The notes under the pieces were generated by a model. It was not told where the DNA came from, searched no databases, and was given only the letters and a program-made list of their open reading frames with translations. A stretch of DNA of 64,000 nucleotides from Flagellimonas chongwuensis (GTDB lineage: Bacteria > Bacteroidota > Bacteroidia > Flavobacteriales > Flavobacteriaceae): assembly GCF_013376415.1 (NCBI RefSeq), contig NZ_WYET01000001.1, positions 310,001 to 374,000 of the forward strand, written 5' to 3'. The stretch's first letter is position 1. Each line of letters starts with the position of its first letter. Positions 1 to 6,744 of the stretch are shown here, piece by piece. The position numbers and the translations under genes were made by a program.

Positions 1-568
1 CACGGCAAGGGATATATTTGTGAGCGATGGCCATGTTTATGTAGCAGGAACTTACTCCGATGGAAATACAACAAAAGCGGTATTATGGAAAGATGGTGAA
101 ATCAGTTTTCATGAGGAGCAAGCCTCCGGAGCCAACTCGCTATATGTGGACGGGGACACCGTTTATATGGCAGGCTATTTAGGTAGCGGAAACAGCAGAG
201 AAGCCACGGTTTGGGTTGATGGTGTAGTCTTCAATGCTTTTCAAGGTGTAATAAATGGAGAAGTCTTCAGCGTTGCCAATTCCGTGTATGTACATGAAGG
301 CAACAAACATATAGTGGGCTATGTAAACAATGGCAGTAATAACTATGGCTTTTACTCAAAAAATGGTGCACTGAATTTTGATCCTTTTGATCCAACAGCA
401 CAAACCTATACCTCTATATATGTCAGTACTTCTGGAACTGATTTGTTTGGCGGATATACTCCGGACAATTTCGCTTTTGCAGGTTCATTCAGTAATAATG
501 CCGATTTATCTTTTGCTACAGATGGATTAAACCCTGCTAGGATATACTCCGTGTTCCTTAAGGAATAA
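1..568 (+). CDS. Repeat-containing surface protein, C-terminal part (cut by window edge)
   Basis: The reading frame is open from base 2 and runs upstream out of the window, so this is the 3' part of a larger gene; the GTG at 20 is only the first possible start codon inside the window. The visible 180 or so residues are made of imperfect repeats of about 45-50 residues, each with a VYVAG-like strand followed by an LWKDG-like strand, which suggests a beta-propeller-like or solenoid surface domain. The same repeat type fills the C-terminal half of the lipoprotein at 1121-2878, so the two are tandem paralogs and this one probably also starts with a lipobox and Ig-like domains. Its function is not recognised. 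Confidence 0.8.
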   Translation, partial: TARDIFVSDGHVYVAGTYSDGNTTKAVLWKDGEISFHEEQASGANSLYVDGDTVYMAGYLGSGNSREATVWVDGVVFNAFQGVINGEVFSVANSVYVHEGNKHIVGYVNNGSNNYGFYSKNGALNFDPFDPTAQTYTSIYVSTSGTDLFGGYTPDNFAFAGSFSNNADLSFATDGLNPARIYSVFLKE

Positions 569-595
569 ACAATATTGGTTAACCATTTATAAGAT

Positions 596-631
596 TAAGC
601 CTTCCGTGCGAGCGGGGGGCTTTTCTTTTTG
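596..631 (+). terminator. Rho-independent terminator
   Basis: AAGCC at 597-601 pairs with GGCTT at 618-622, with an inner CCG/CGG pairing, followed by a T-rich tract. It lies 28 bases after the stop codon of the first lipoprotein paralog. The terminator at 2908-2944 behind the second paralog is almost identical in sequence. Confidence 0.85.
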
Positions 632-717
632 GTAGATATTAGATGGGAGTATTGAGATGTGAGATAAAAGAGGATAGACAAAAGAGCCAAGAGTCAAGAA
701 CCAAGACTCCGAACTCG

Positions 718-958
718 ATAGCAACTTTTGTCATTTCGAAATGAGGTGCAGCACACCGATTGAGAAATCTTCTTTGCCACACATTACAAGATTTCTCACA
801 TCCGTTCGAAATGACACTCGGAACCTTTTACCCTTCACCTTTTTCCCTTTGGCCAATAGTTCGTGATAATCCGTGTAATTCGTGTCCATTCAATGTACAA
901 TCAATAAAATGTCGCTTTGACTCCGCTCAGCGACCGTCAACCGACCTCTGATAGCTCA
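718..958. repeat. REP/MITE-like intergenic repeat, copy A
   Basis: About 125 bases from 718 recur nearly unchanged from 3102. The core is a double inverted repeat: an 11-base arm at 730-740 (GTCATTTCGAA) is perfectly complementary to 805-815, and an inner 11-base arm at 761-771 (TGAGAAATCTT) to 788-798. Further along, GTCGCT and AGCGAC (from about 911) form another small hairpin that is also repeated in copy B. Elements with the GTCATTTCGAA and GAGAAATCT words are common intergenic repeats in Flavobacteriia, by my recollection. No transposase is nearby. Confidence 0.85.
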
Positions 959-1021
959 ACCCACCCCGTTTTCTCACTTCTCAATACTAAAATCTCACTT
1001 CTCCTAAACCCAAAACCCCCA

Positions 1022-1051
1022 TCCGTCAATTCAAACGGGGCATCCGTCAAT
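1022..1051 (+). promoter_or_regulatory. Putative LytTR-regulator binding site (two direct repeats, 21-base period)
   Basis: The 11-base word ATCCGTCAATT occurs at 1021-1031 and again at 1042-1052. The 9-base core TCCGTCAAT agrees with the known LytTR consensus [TA][AC][CA]GTTN[AG][TG] at seven of eight informative positions, and the two copies are separated by exactly 12 bases, the spacing bound by AgrA-like dimers. The pair lies 70 bases before the start of the lipoprotein gene at 1121, a fitting position for an activator site. Which regulator uses it is unknown; the LytTR gene at 21555-22289 is one candidate. Confidence 0.6.
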
Positions 1052-1120
1052 TGGTGCCCTTGAAACACCTTCGCTTGCCCTTACTTTGTTGGCATTGATA
1101 ACTTTAAAAAAGGAATTCCA

Positions 1121-2878
1121 ATGAAAAAATTCAGTATTTGGGCCGTTGCGGCCCTATCGGTTTGCCTGTTCGCGCTTTCCTGCGGCAAGGACGATAGCCC
1201 TGACACGCCCAAGACCGGCGATGAAAACCCGACGATAACCAGCTTTACGCCCCTTTCCGGCACCGTGGGCACTTTGGTCACCATCAACGGGACCAATTTT
1301 GATGCCACCAAATCCAAGAACACCGTAAAGTTCGGCAACGTGGCCGCCAGCGTTACCACTGCCAGTGCCACCAAGCTCGTGGCCGAGGTGCCCGAGGGCG
1401 CAGAGACCGCGAAGATATCCGTTACCGTGGGCGGGAAGACCGTTACCAGTAGCGACTCCTTCACCGTTACAGAGGATGTTCCCTTGACCATTGCCCTTAA
1501 CGAAGAGGCGGTGACGTTATATCCTTACCCCAAATATACCGCCATGCTGGAAGTGACCACCGACATAGGCGAGAACACCGTAGCATGGAGCAGCAGCGAC
1601 GAGACTATCGCCACCGTGGACACCGACGGCGTAGTGACTGCATTGAAAATAGGCGAGGCCATTATTACCGCAAACGCGGGCGGAGCGGAAGCCACCTGTA
1701 CCGTAAGCGTAGTGGACGGACCGGTGACCAAACTGGAACTGGACAAGGAGGGCATGGAGCTTTACACCGGCGATACCGGGGAGCTCTCCATTTTTGCCCT
1801 GGAGGCAGACGTAGAGGAGACAAGCACGCCCGTTTGGAGCTCGGACAACACCGATGTGGCCACTGTGGACCAAGAGGGCAACGTTACCGCCGTTGCTGAG
1901 GGCGAGGCTGTTATTACCGTTACCGTGGACAATGCAAGTGCAACTGCAACTGTGGTGGTGAAAACAGATGTGTTTCCCGAAGGGACAGATGTATATGTAG
2001 CAGGCAATGATGGTTCCAAACCAGTATTTTGGAAAAACGGAGAAAAGACCGTGCTCTCCGAAGAAAATGGTCTAGCAAGGTCTGTTTATGTGGACGGGGA
2101 GGATGTCTATGTGGTCGGCCAATTGAATGCGCACCCCGCCCTTTGGAAGAACGGGGAGCTTACCATACTTGCTGAGAATTCAGAGTACCTAGAAAATACG
2201 GCTGCCTCAGTTTTTGTGGACAATGGCGGCAATGTTTACGTTGTTGGACATGAATATAGAGATCCAAACTTGGTTGCGTTATTGTGGATCAATGGGGTAG
2301 AACAAGTGTTGGAATCCAGTCAAGGGTATGTTGCTAAATATGCCAATTCAGTTCAAGTACTCAACGGAGATGTATTCATTGCCGGGTCTAGCTCTGAAAA
2401 CCAAGTTCTAAAGGCAACCCTTTGGACCAATGGAACACCTGCTATATTGGATGCTATCACTACAAGTCATCATACCTATGCTGTTTTTGCGGATGGCGAC
2501 AACAATGTTTATGTGGCAGGAAAGGGAGGTAATCCAGGGTATGCTGCTTATTGGAATAATGGTTCCATGAAGTTTCTGCCCGACCCTATTTTTAATGGTA
2601 GTGCCCATTCTGTTTATGCCAGCAACGGCAATGTGTACTTTGCTGGATATGTTGATGATGGTACTTTTAAACCAGTACTCTGGAAGAACAACGATGCACC
2701 ACAATACCTTTCCGATACTTTTGGAAGGGCAGAGGCAGTTTTTGTACATAACGACAAGGTATATGTTGCGGGGATTATGAGCGACAATGGGTACAAACCA
2801 ACTTTATGGATAGATGGGGAAAAAGTGTTTTTACCCTCGGATTTCGAAGGTTATGCTTATTCGGTATTCGTAAAATAA
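1121..2878 (+). CDS. Surface lipoprotein with TIG and Big2 domains and VYVAG repeats
   Basis: The protein of 585 residues starts with a lipoprotein signal peptide; the lipobox is LFALSC with the acylated Cys at about residue 21, and the acidic GKDD that follows resembles the export signal of surface-exposed Bacteroidetes lipoproteins. A TIG/IPT domain covers about residues 37-117, and two Big2 (Ig-like) domains follow (about 125-198 and 203-280; each ends in a VSVVDG- or VVVKTD-like strand). The C-terminal 300 residues are VYVAG/LWKNG repeats as in the paralog at the left window edge. Base composition breaks inside the gene: counts of 60-base rows give about 65% and 60% GC near 1141 and 1861 but about 43% near 2341-2520. 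A structural or binding role at the cell surface is likely; the ligand is unknown. An adhesin is one possibility. Confidence 0.85.
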   Translation: MKKFSIWAVAALSVCLFALSCGKDDSPDTPKTGDENPTITSFTPLSGTVGTLVTINGTNFDATKSKNTVKFGNVAASVTTASATKLVAEVPEGAETAKISVTVGGKTVTSSDSFTVTEDVPLTIALNEEAVTLYPYPKYTAMLEVTTDIGENTVAWSSSDETIATVDTDGVVTALKIGEAIITANAGGAEATCTVSVVDGPVTKLELDKEGMELYTGDTGELSIFALEADVEETSTPVWSSDNTDVATVDQEGNVTAVAEGEAVITVTVDNASATATVVVKTDVFPEGTDVYVAGNDGSKPVFWKNGEKTVLSEENGLARSVYVDGEDVYVVGQLNAHPALWKNGELTILAENSEYLENTAASVFVDNGGNVYVVGHEYRDPNLVALLWINGVEQVLESSQGYVAKYANSVQVLNGDVFIAGSSSENQVLKATLWTNGTPAILDAITTSHHTYAVFADGDNNVYVAGKGGNPGYAAYWNNGSMKFLPDPIFNGSAHSVYASNGNVYFAGYVDDGTFKPVLWKNNDAPQYLSDTFGRAEAVFVHNDKVYVAGIMSDNGYKPTLWIDGEKVFLPSDFEGYAYSVFVK

Positions 2879-2907
2879 ATTCATTTTCTTCAATTTAATT
2901 ATGTTAA

Positions 2908-2944
2908 GAAGGCCTTCCGTGAAAGCGGGGGGCTTTTCTTTTTT
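2908..2944 (+). terminator. Rho-independent terminator
   Basis: AAGGCC near 2909-2914 pairs with GGGGCTT-type bases near 2929-2935 and is followed by TTCTTTTTT. It lies 30 bases downstream of the lipoprotein stop codon and is a near copy of the hairpin at 596-631. Confidence 0.85.
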
Positions 2945-2951
2945 AGATTTC

Positions 2952-2993
2952 AGAGGTCAGAAGTCGGAGGTCAGAAGTCTGAGGTCAGAAATC
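2952..2993. repeat. Three tandem copies of a 14-base unit
   Basis: The units agaggtcagaagtc (2952-2965), ggaggtcagaagtc (2966-2979) and tgaggtcagaaatc (2980-2993) follow each other without spacer and differ at one to three positions. They lie between the terminator and REP copy B. Single degenerate words of the same kind (cagttatcagttgtcag, aatctgacttctgaagtc) occur at about 8088-8126 between sufD and sufC. Confidence 0.8.
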
Positions 2994-3101
2994 AGTATGA
3001 AGGTTTGTGGAAATTCGTGGAATTCGTGTCGGTTTAGTAGACAATGAACAATTATCAATTAACAATGGGCGGGTTGGGTAGAATCAAGGCTTCATTTCTT
3101 C

Positions 3102-3358
3102 ATAGCAACTTTTGTCATTTCGAAATGAGGTGCAGGGCACCGATTGAGAAATCTCCTTTGCCTCTCGCATTACAAGATTTCTCACATCCGTTCGAAATGA
3201 CACTCGGAACCTTTTACCCTTCACCTTTTCCCTTTGGCCAATTGTTCGTGATAATTGGTGGAATTCGTGTCGGTTCCATTAATAGAGGGAAAAATGTTGA
3301 TAACATGAGTGTCGCTTCGGCTCCGCTCAGCGACCATCAACTGACTTCTGAAAGCTAA
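3102..3358. repeat. REP/MITE-like intergenic repeat, copy B
   Basis: This is the second copy of the block at 718-958. The outer arms at 3114-3124 and 3191-3201 are perfectly complementary, as are the inner arms at 3145-3154 and 3175-3184. Similarity is highest for the first 125-130 bases; the rest shares only words such as ttcgtgataat, gaattcgtgt and the GTCGCT...AGCGAC hairpin. Together with the paralogous genes and shared terminators it suggests that gene and downstream spacer were duplicated as a unit. Confidence 0.85.
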
Positions 3359-3361
3359 AAA

Positions 3362-3868
3362 CTACTTCTTGCGCTTAAACAATGGTACCGAAGAACAGGC
3401 CTCACCGTACATTACACTTTTGGCCACTTCCTGGATTTTGGCCACCGCCATGAGATAGGCGTTTTCAGGAACAGGTTTGTTGGAACACCCTTTTATGATT
3501 ACGGGTTTTTCGGAAAATTCACTTACATCCAAGTTTTCCAAAATGGATTGGTAAAGTGCTGTTTCCAAGGTTTCTAAATTTCCTTGAACTATTTTTTTAG
3601 CGTAAGGTTGCAATTTGGAGGCAATCAACATAAAGGCCCACCCTGGGATAATAGCATCCGAAGAACATTGTAAAGCCACATAAGCATCTTGATACGTTGA
3701 CCAATCATGCTCTTCAACATGGGCGCGAAACTCTTTTTCACGCAATATAAAGCCTTCGTAAAGCCAATCCTTAATGTCAAGTACCTTGCGCTCCCCTTTT
3801 GGATAATAATCCTCCAGATTGAAGGTAATCAACTTGCTTTGGGCTACTCTGTTTACAATTTCGCTCAT
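3362..3868 (-). CDS. DUF2480 family protein at the end of the suf operon
   Basis: This 168-residue protein is soluble, without signal peptide or membrane segment. I recognise it as DUF2480, a family found in Bacteroidetes and commonly placed with suf genes. Two cysteines in its C-terminal half are notable, in VIIKGCSNKPVPENAY and YGEACSSVPLFKRKK; these could bind metal, but that is inference. It is the last gene of the suf cluster, 53 bases downstream of the DUF59 gene, and is presumably co-transcribed. Its biochemical role is not known to me. Confidence 0.8.
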   Translation of the reverse strand: MSEIVNRVAQSKLITFNLEDYYPKGERKVLDIKDWLYEGFILREKEFRAHVEEHDWSTYQDAYVALQCSSDAIIPGWAFMLIASKLQPYAKKIVQGNLETLETALYQSILENLDVSEFSEKPVIIKGCSNKPVPENAYLMAVAKIQEVAKSVMYGEACSSVPLFKRKK

Positions 3869-3921
3869 TGGATTTGCGTATTGGGACTATCTAGCTTCTC
3901 AATACTAAATGCTAACATCTT

Positions 3922-4251
3922 TTATAACAGACCCAGTTCCAATTTAGCCTCTTCGCTCATCAATTCCTGGGTCCAAGGCGGATCGAAAGTGATTTCAACT
4001 TCAACATCCTTCAACATGTCAATGGACTTTACCTTCTCCTCTACCTCCACTGGCAGGGTTTCCGCCACAGGGCAATTGGGGGAAGTAAGGGTCATTAAGA
4101 TTTTTACTTCGTATTCCTCGTTGACGAACACATCGTAAATCAATCCCAATTCGTAAATGTCCACAGGAATTTCTGGATCATATATGGTTTTGAGCACTTT
4201 AACGATCTTTTCGCCCAGCTCTTGTGTATCTATGGTGGTTTCTTCGCTCAT
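3922..4251 (-). CDS. DUF59 / MIP18-family Fe-S cluster assembly factor (SufT-like)
   Basis: The 109-residue product belongs to the DUF59/MIP18 family, which helps mature Fe-S proteins. The family core is visible: a DPEIPVDIYELGLIYD strand-helix segment at about residues 25-40 and the conserved Cys60 in TSPNCPVAETLP. The length is that of a single-domain family member without the ParA-like partner domain. The gene begins 7 bases downstream of sufE, in the usual flavobacterial suf order, so a role in Fe-S cluster carriage or transfer is well supported by context. Confidence 0.88.
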   Translation of the reverse strand: MSEETTIDTQELGEKIVKVLKTIYDPEIPVDIYELGLIYDVFVNEEYEVKILMTLTSPNCPVAETLPVEVEEKVKSIDMLKDVEVEITFDPPWTQELMSEEAKLELGLL

Positions 4252-4258
4252 TCTGAAT

Positions 4259-4681
4259 TTATTTTAACTGTGTTTGATAAGCAACCGCATACAATTTTAA
4301 TTGCTTGATCATACTTACCAATCCGTTTGCACGTGTTGGTGACAAATGCTCTTTTAGACCGATTTCATCAATAAATTCCACATCGGCATCGATAATGTCC
4401 TGTGGTTTTTGGTCGCTGAACGCCCGGATCAAAATGGCTATGATTCCCTTTGTGATAATGGCATCGCTATCCGCTGTAAAAACCAATTTATCGCCATCCA
4501 GTTCGGCATGCACCCATACCTTGCTCTGGCAACCTTTTATCAGGTTGTCATCTGTCTTATATTGTTCTTCTATCAATGGAAGGGATTTTCCGAGTTCTAT
4601 CATGTACTCGTAACGCTGCATCCAGTCGTCGAACATGGAAAACTCCTCTACTATCTCTTCCTGTATCTCTTTTATGGTCAT
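4259..4681 (-). CDS. sufE: Cysteine desulfuration protein SufE
   Basis: SufE accepts persulfide sulfur from SufS and passes it to the SufBCD scaffold. The 140-residue length is typical. The active cysteine is Cys51 in the motif NLIKGCQSKVWV, which is the family signature, and the C-terminal part contains the usual LSPTRANGLVSMI helix. It is followed within 7 bases by the DUF59 gene and preceded by sufS with a 73-base gap, so it belongs to the same minus-strand transcript. Confidence 0.95.
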   Translation of the reverse strand: MTIKEIQEEIVEEFSMFDDWMQRYEYMIELGKSLPLIEEQYKTDDNLIKGCQSKVWVHAELDGDKLVFTADSDAIITKGIIAILIRAFSDQKPQDIIDADVEFIDEIGLKEHLSPTRANGLVSMIKQLKLYAVAYQTQLK

Positions 4682-4754
4682 GCGATGGTTTTATTCAAAA
4701 GTACAACTCGGTAAGTTGTCATTCAAGTCTTTATGATAAAGATAACCTCTCGGC

Positions 4755-5981
4755 CTATAGCAACATGTTCCTTGCGCGCTTTACGCCCTCTACCAGCTTA
4801 TCTACCTCTTCCCTGGTGTTGTAAAAGCTAAAACTGGCCCTTACCGTCCCTGGGATTTTATAGAAATCCATAATGGGCTGTGCACAGTGGTGACCTGTTC
4901 GAACGGCAATGCCCAATTTGTCCACGATGGTTCCGATATCATAAGGATGGGCACCTTCTATATTAAAGGATATCACCGATGTTTTGTGCGCTGGGGTACC
5001 GTAGATCTTTAACCCATCAATGGCAAGTAATTGCTCCGTGGCATATTGCAGTAGCTCATCTTCGTACTGGGCAATGGCATCAAAACCAATGCTGTTCATA
5101 TAATCCAATGCAGCTCCAAAGGCAATACCTCCACAGATGTTGGGGGTTCCCGCCTCGAATTTATGGGGCAAATCGGCATAGGTGGTCTTTTCAAAAGTCA
5201 CCTCAGCGATCATTTCCCCACCGCCTTGATACGGTGGTAATTTTTTGAGCCATTCCTCCTTGCCATACAACATTCCTACACCGGTTGGTCCACACATTTT
5301 GTGGGCGGAAACGGTATAAAAATCCACATCCAAGGCTTGTAAATCAGCTTTGATGTGTGCTGCAGCTTGAGCACCATCTATTAAAACAGCTGCTCCCACT
5401 TTATGGGCCGCCTCGATAATTTCTTCTATCGGGTTGATGGTGCCCAACGCATTGGACACATGGTTGCAAAAGACCAACTTGGTCTTATCTGACAAAAGCT
5501 TGTGGTATTCCTCAATGACCAGCTCTCCATCGAGGTTCATTGGAACCACTTTAAGGATTGCTCCTGTGCGTTCGCACAACATTTGCCAAGGCACAATATT
5601 GGAATGGTGCTCCATGGCTGAAACGATGATTTGATCGCCTTTTTTCAAGAATGATGTAAAACCGGTAGCCACCAAATTAATACCATGGGTAGTACCCGAG
5701 GTCATGATTACCTCATGGGAATGCGCAATATTGAAGTGCTTTTGGATTTTTTGGCGTGCTGCTTCGTATGCATCGGTGGCCTCTTGAGACAAGGTATGCA
5801 CCCCACGATGAATATTGGCGTTGTACCCTTGGTAATAATCCACAATGACATCGATTACCTGCTGCGGTGTCTGCGAGGTAGCTGCATTGTCCAAATACAC
5901 CAAAGGCTGCCCATTGACCTCTCTTTGGAGGATGGGAAAGTCTTTACGAATTGTTTGTATGTCCAATGTTTTTATAACCAT
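4755..5981 (-). CDS. sufS: Cysteine desulfurase SufS
   Basis: This is the PLP-dependent group II cysteine desulfurase that supplies sulfur for Fe-S clusters. The PLP lysine is Lys228 in VSAHKMCGPTGVG, a histidine stacks on PLP in SAMEHHSN (about 124-126), and the catalytic cysteine is Cys366 in RTGHHCAQP. The 408-residue length is normal. Its ATG shares one base with the TAA stop of the beta-barrel gene upstream (TAATG), so the two are translationally coupled although the upstream gene is not a known suf component. Confidence 0.97.
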   Translation of the reverse strand: MVIKTLDIQTIRKDFPILQREVNGQPLVYLDNAATSQTPQQVIDVIVDYYQGYNANIHRGVHTLSQEATDAYEAARQKIQKHFNIAHSHEVIMTSGTTHGINLVATGFTSFLKKGDQIIVSAMEHHSNIVPWQMLCERTGAILKVVPMNLDGELVIEEYHKLLSDKTKLVFCNHVSNALGTINPIEEIIEAAHKVGAAVLIDGAQAAAHIKADLQALDVDFYTVSAHKMCGPTGVGMLYGKEEWLKKLPPYQGGGEMIAEVTFEKTTYADLPHKFEAGTPNICGGIAFGAALDYMNSIGFDAIAQYEDELLQYATEQLLAIDGLKIYGTPAHKTSVISFNIEGAHPYDIGTIVDKLGIAVRTGHHCAQPIMDFYKIPGTVRASFSFYNTREEVDKLVEGVKRARNMLL

Positions 5982-6646
5982 TAAAAAATAAGATATCCTA
6001 AAGAAAGTTGAAACACAGAATTGTTCTCCGTTGAATCACCTATAATAGCTTTTCTATGTAGATTGGATAGCCCATAAAAGTAATTAAGCTGTATAGATGT
6101 ATTGGTTGTAAAATAAAAAGTTATACCTGCCATAGCTCCATAATCCAGAAAGAAGTCACCTGATCCCTCCTGTGGCACATCTCCCTCCGCAAAATAGCCT
6201 TCTCCATCGACTTTTGTAATCACATGTTTGGAATACAATAAGAAAGCGATTTCTGGCCCCAAATCCAAACTAAGATTACTCATTAACTTATACTTGAACA
6301 ATATGGGTAATGACAGATAGTTATTTCTATTAGCATATTTTATAAGTGTTTGCGTTGATGGTTGTTGAGATGGATTATCAAACTCGTTTAAATCTATTTC
6401 ATTATTATAGCCTTTGGAAGACAACAGTACTCTAGGTTCCAAAGCTATCCTATCACTCAATGAAATATTTGAAAAGACTCCAAAATGATAAGCAGTTCGC
6501 CAACTATTGTTTGTAAAATCCGTTCTGTCTCCTCTAATATTGGCATAATTTAGCCCTCCGAGAACTCCAAAATTCCTTTCTTGGGCGTTCACAAATAAAC
6601 TGCTCGCTAATAAAACAATTACAACAACACTTACTGATTTTTTCAT
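5981..6646 (-). CDS. PorT-like outer-membrane beta-barrel protein inserted in the suf operon
   Basis: The 221-residue protein starts with a cleavable signal peptide (cut probably after VNA before QERNFG). The rest alternates polar and hydrophobic residues with many aromatic ends and closes with LSLGYLIF, which fits an eight-to-ten-stranded barrel of the porin/PorT-like family. Mutual pattern with Bacteroidetes OM barrels is clear, but the specific role is not. It sits between sufD and sufS and overlaps the sufS start by one base. A 60-base row near 6001 has only about a third GC, lower than the neighbouring suf genes, which suggests later insertion. Confidence 0.8.
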   Translation of the reverse strand: MKKSVSVVVIVLLASSLFVNAQERNFGVLGGLNYANIRGDRTDFTNNSWRTAYHFGVFSNISLSDRIALEPRVLLSSKGYNNEIDLNEFDNPSQQPSTQTLIKYANRNNYLSLPILFKYKLMSNLSLDLGPEIAFLLYSKHVITKVDGEGYFAEGDVPQEGSGDFFLDYGAMAGITFYFTTNTSIQLNYFYGLSNLHRKAIIGDSTENNSVFQLSLGYLIF

Positions 6647-6744
6647 ATTTAATCAAACTTGAATTTAAAGCCACCTTTTAATTATTGTAGCTTTGATTAA
6701 TAAAAACAGAGTAAGGTTGAAGTATTATTTAAAAAACTTATTTT

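Larger units (their letters stand above)
569..1120. other. Intergenic region with terminator, REP-like block and LytTR-like operator
   Basis: No convincing gene is present in these 552 bases. The region holds the terminator of the upstream gene, a low-complexity stretch of phrases such as gagtcaagaaccaagact (about 642-715), one copy of the duplicated REP-like block (718-958), and two direct repeats just before the next gene (1022-1051). A 63-codon frame at 760-951 lies wholly within the repeat block and is not coding. Confidence 0.75.
2879..3361. other. Intergenic region with terminator, tandem repeat and REP copy B
   Basis: These 483 bases hold the terminator, the 14-base tandem repeat, AT-rich phrases (about 3001-3065) and the second copy of the REP-like block. 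A 104-codon frame at 3044-3358 runs across the repeat and has no protein-like composition. I see no gene here. Confidence 0.75.

Noticed and set aside
760-951. 63-codon plus-strand frame in the spacer
   Set aside because: It lies entirely in the repeat block that recurs near 3102; the frame and its product are explained by the repeat.
1081-2019. Several long antisense frames opposite the GC-rich lipoprotein half
   Set aside because: High GC content removes stop codons on the other strand; the plus-strand domains are clear, so the antisense frames are shadows.
3044-3358. 104-codon frame across REP copy B
   Set aside because: It covers the second repeat copy and spacer phrases; composition is not protein-like and it has no homologous frame of the same length in copy A.
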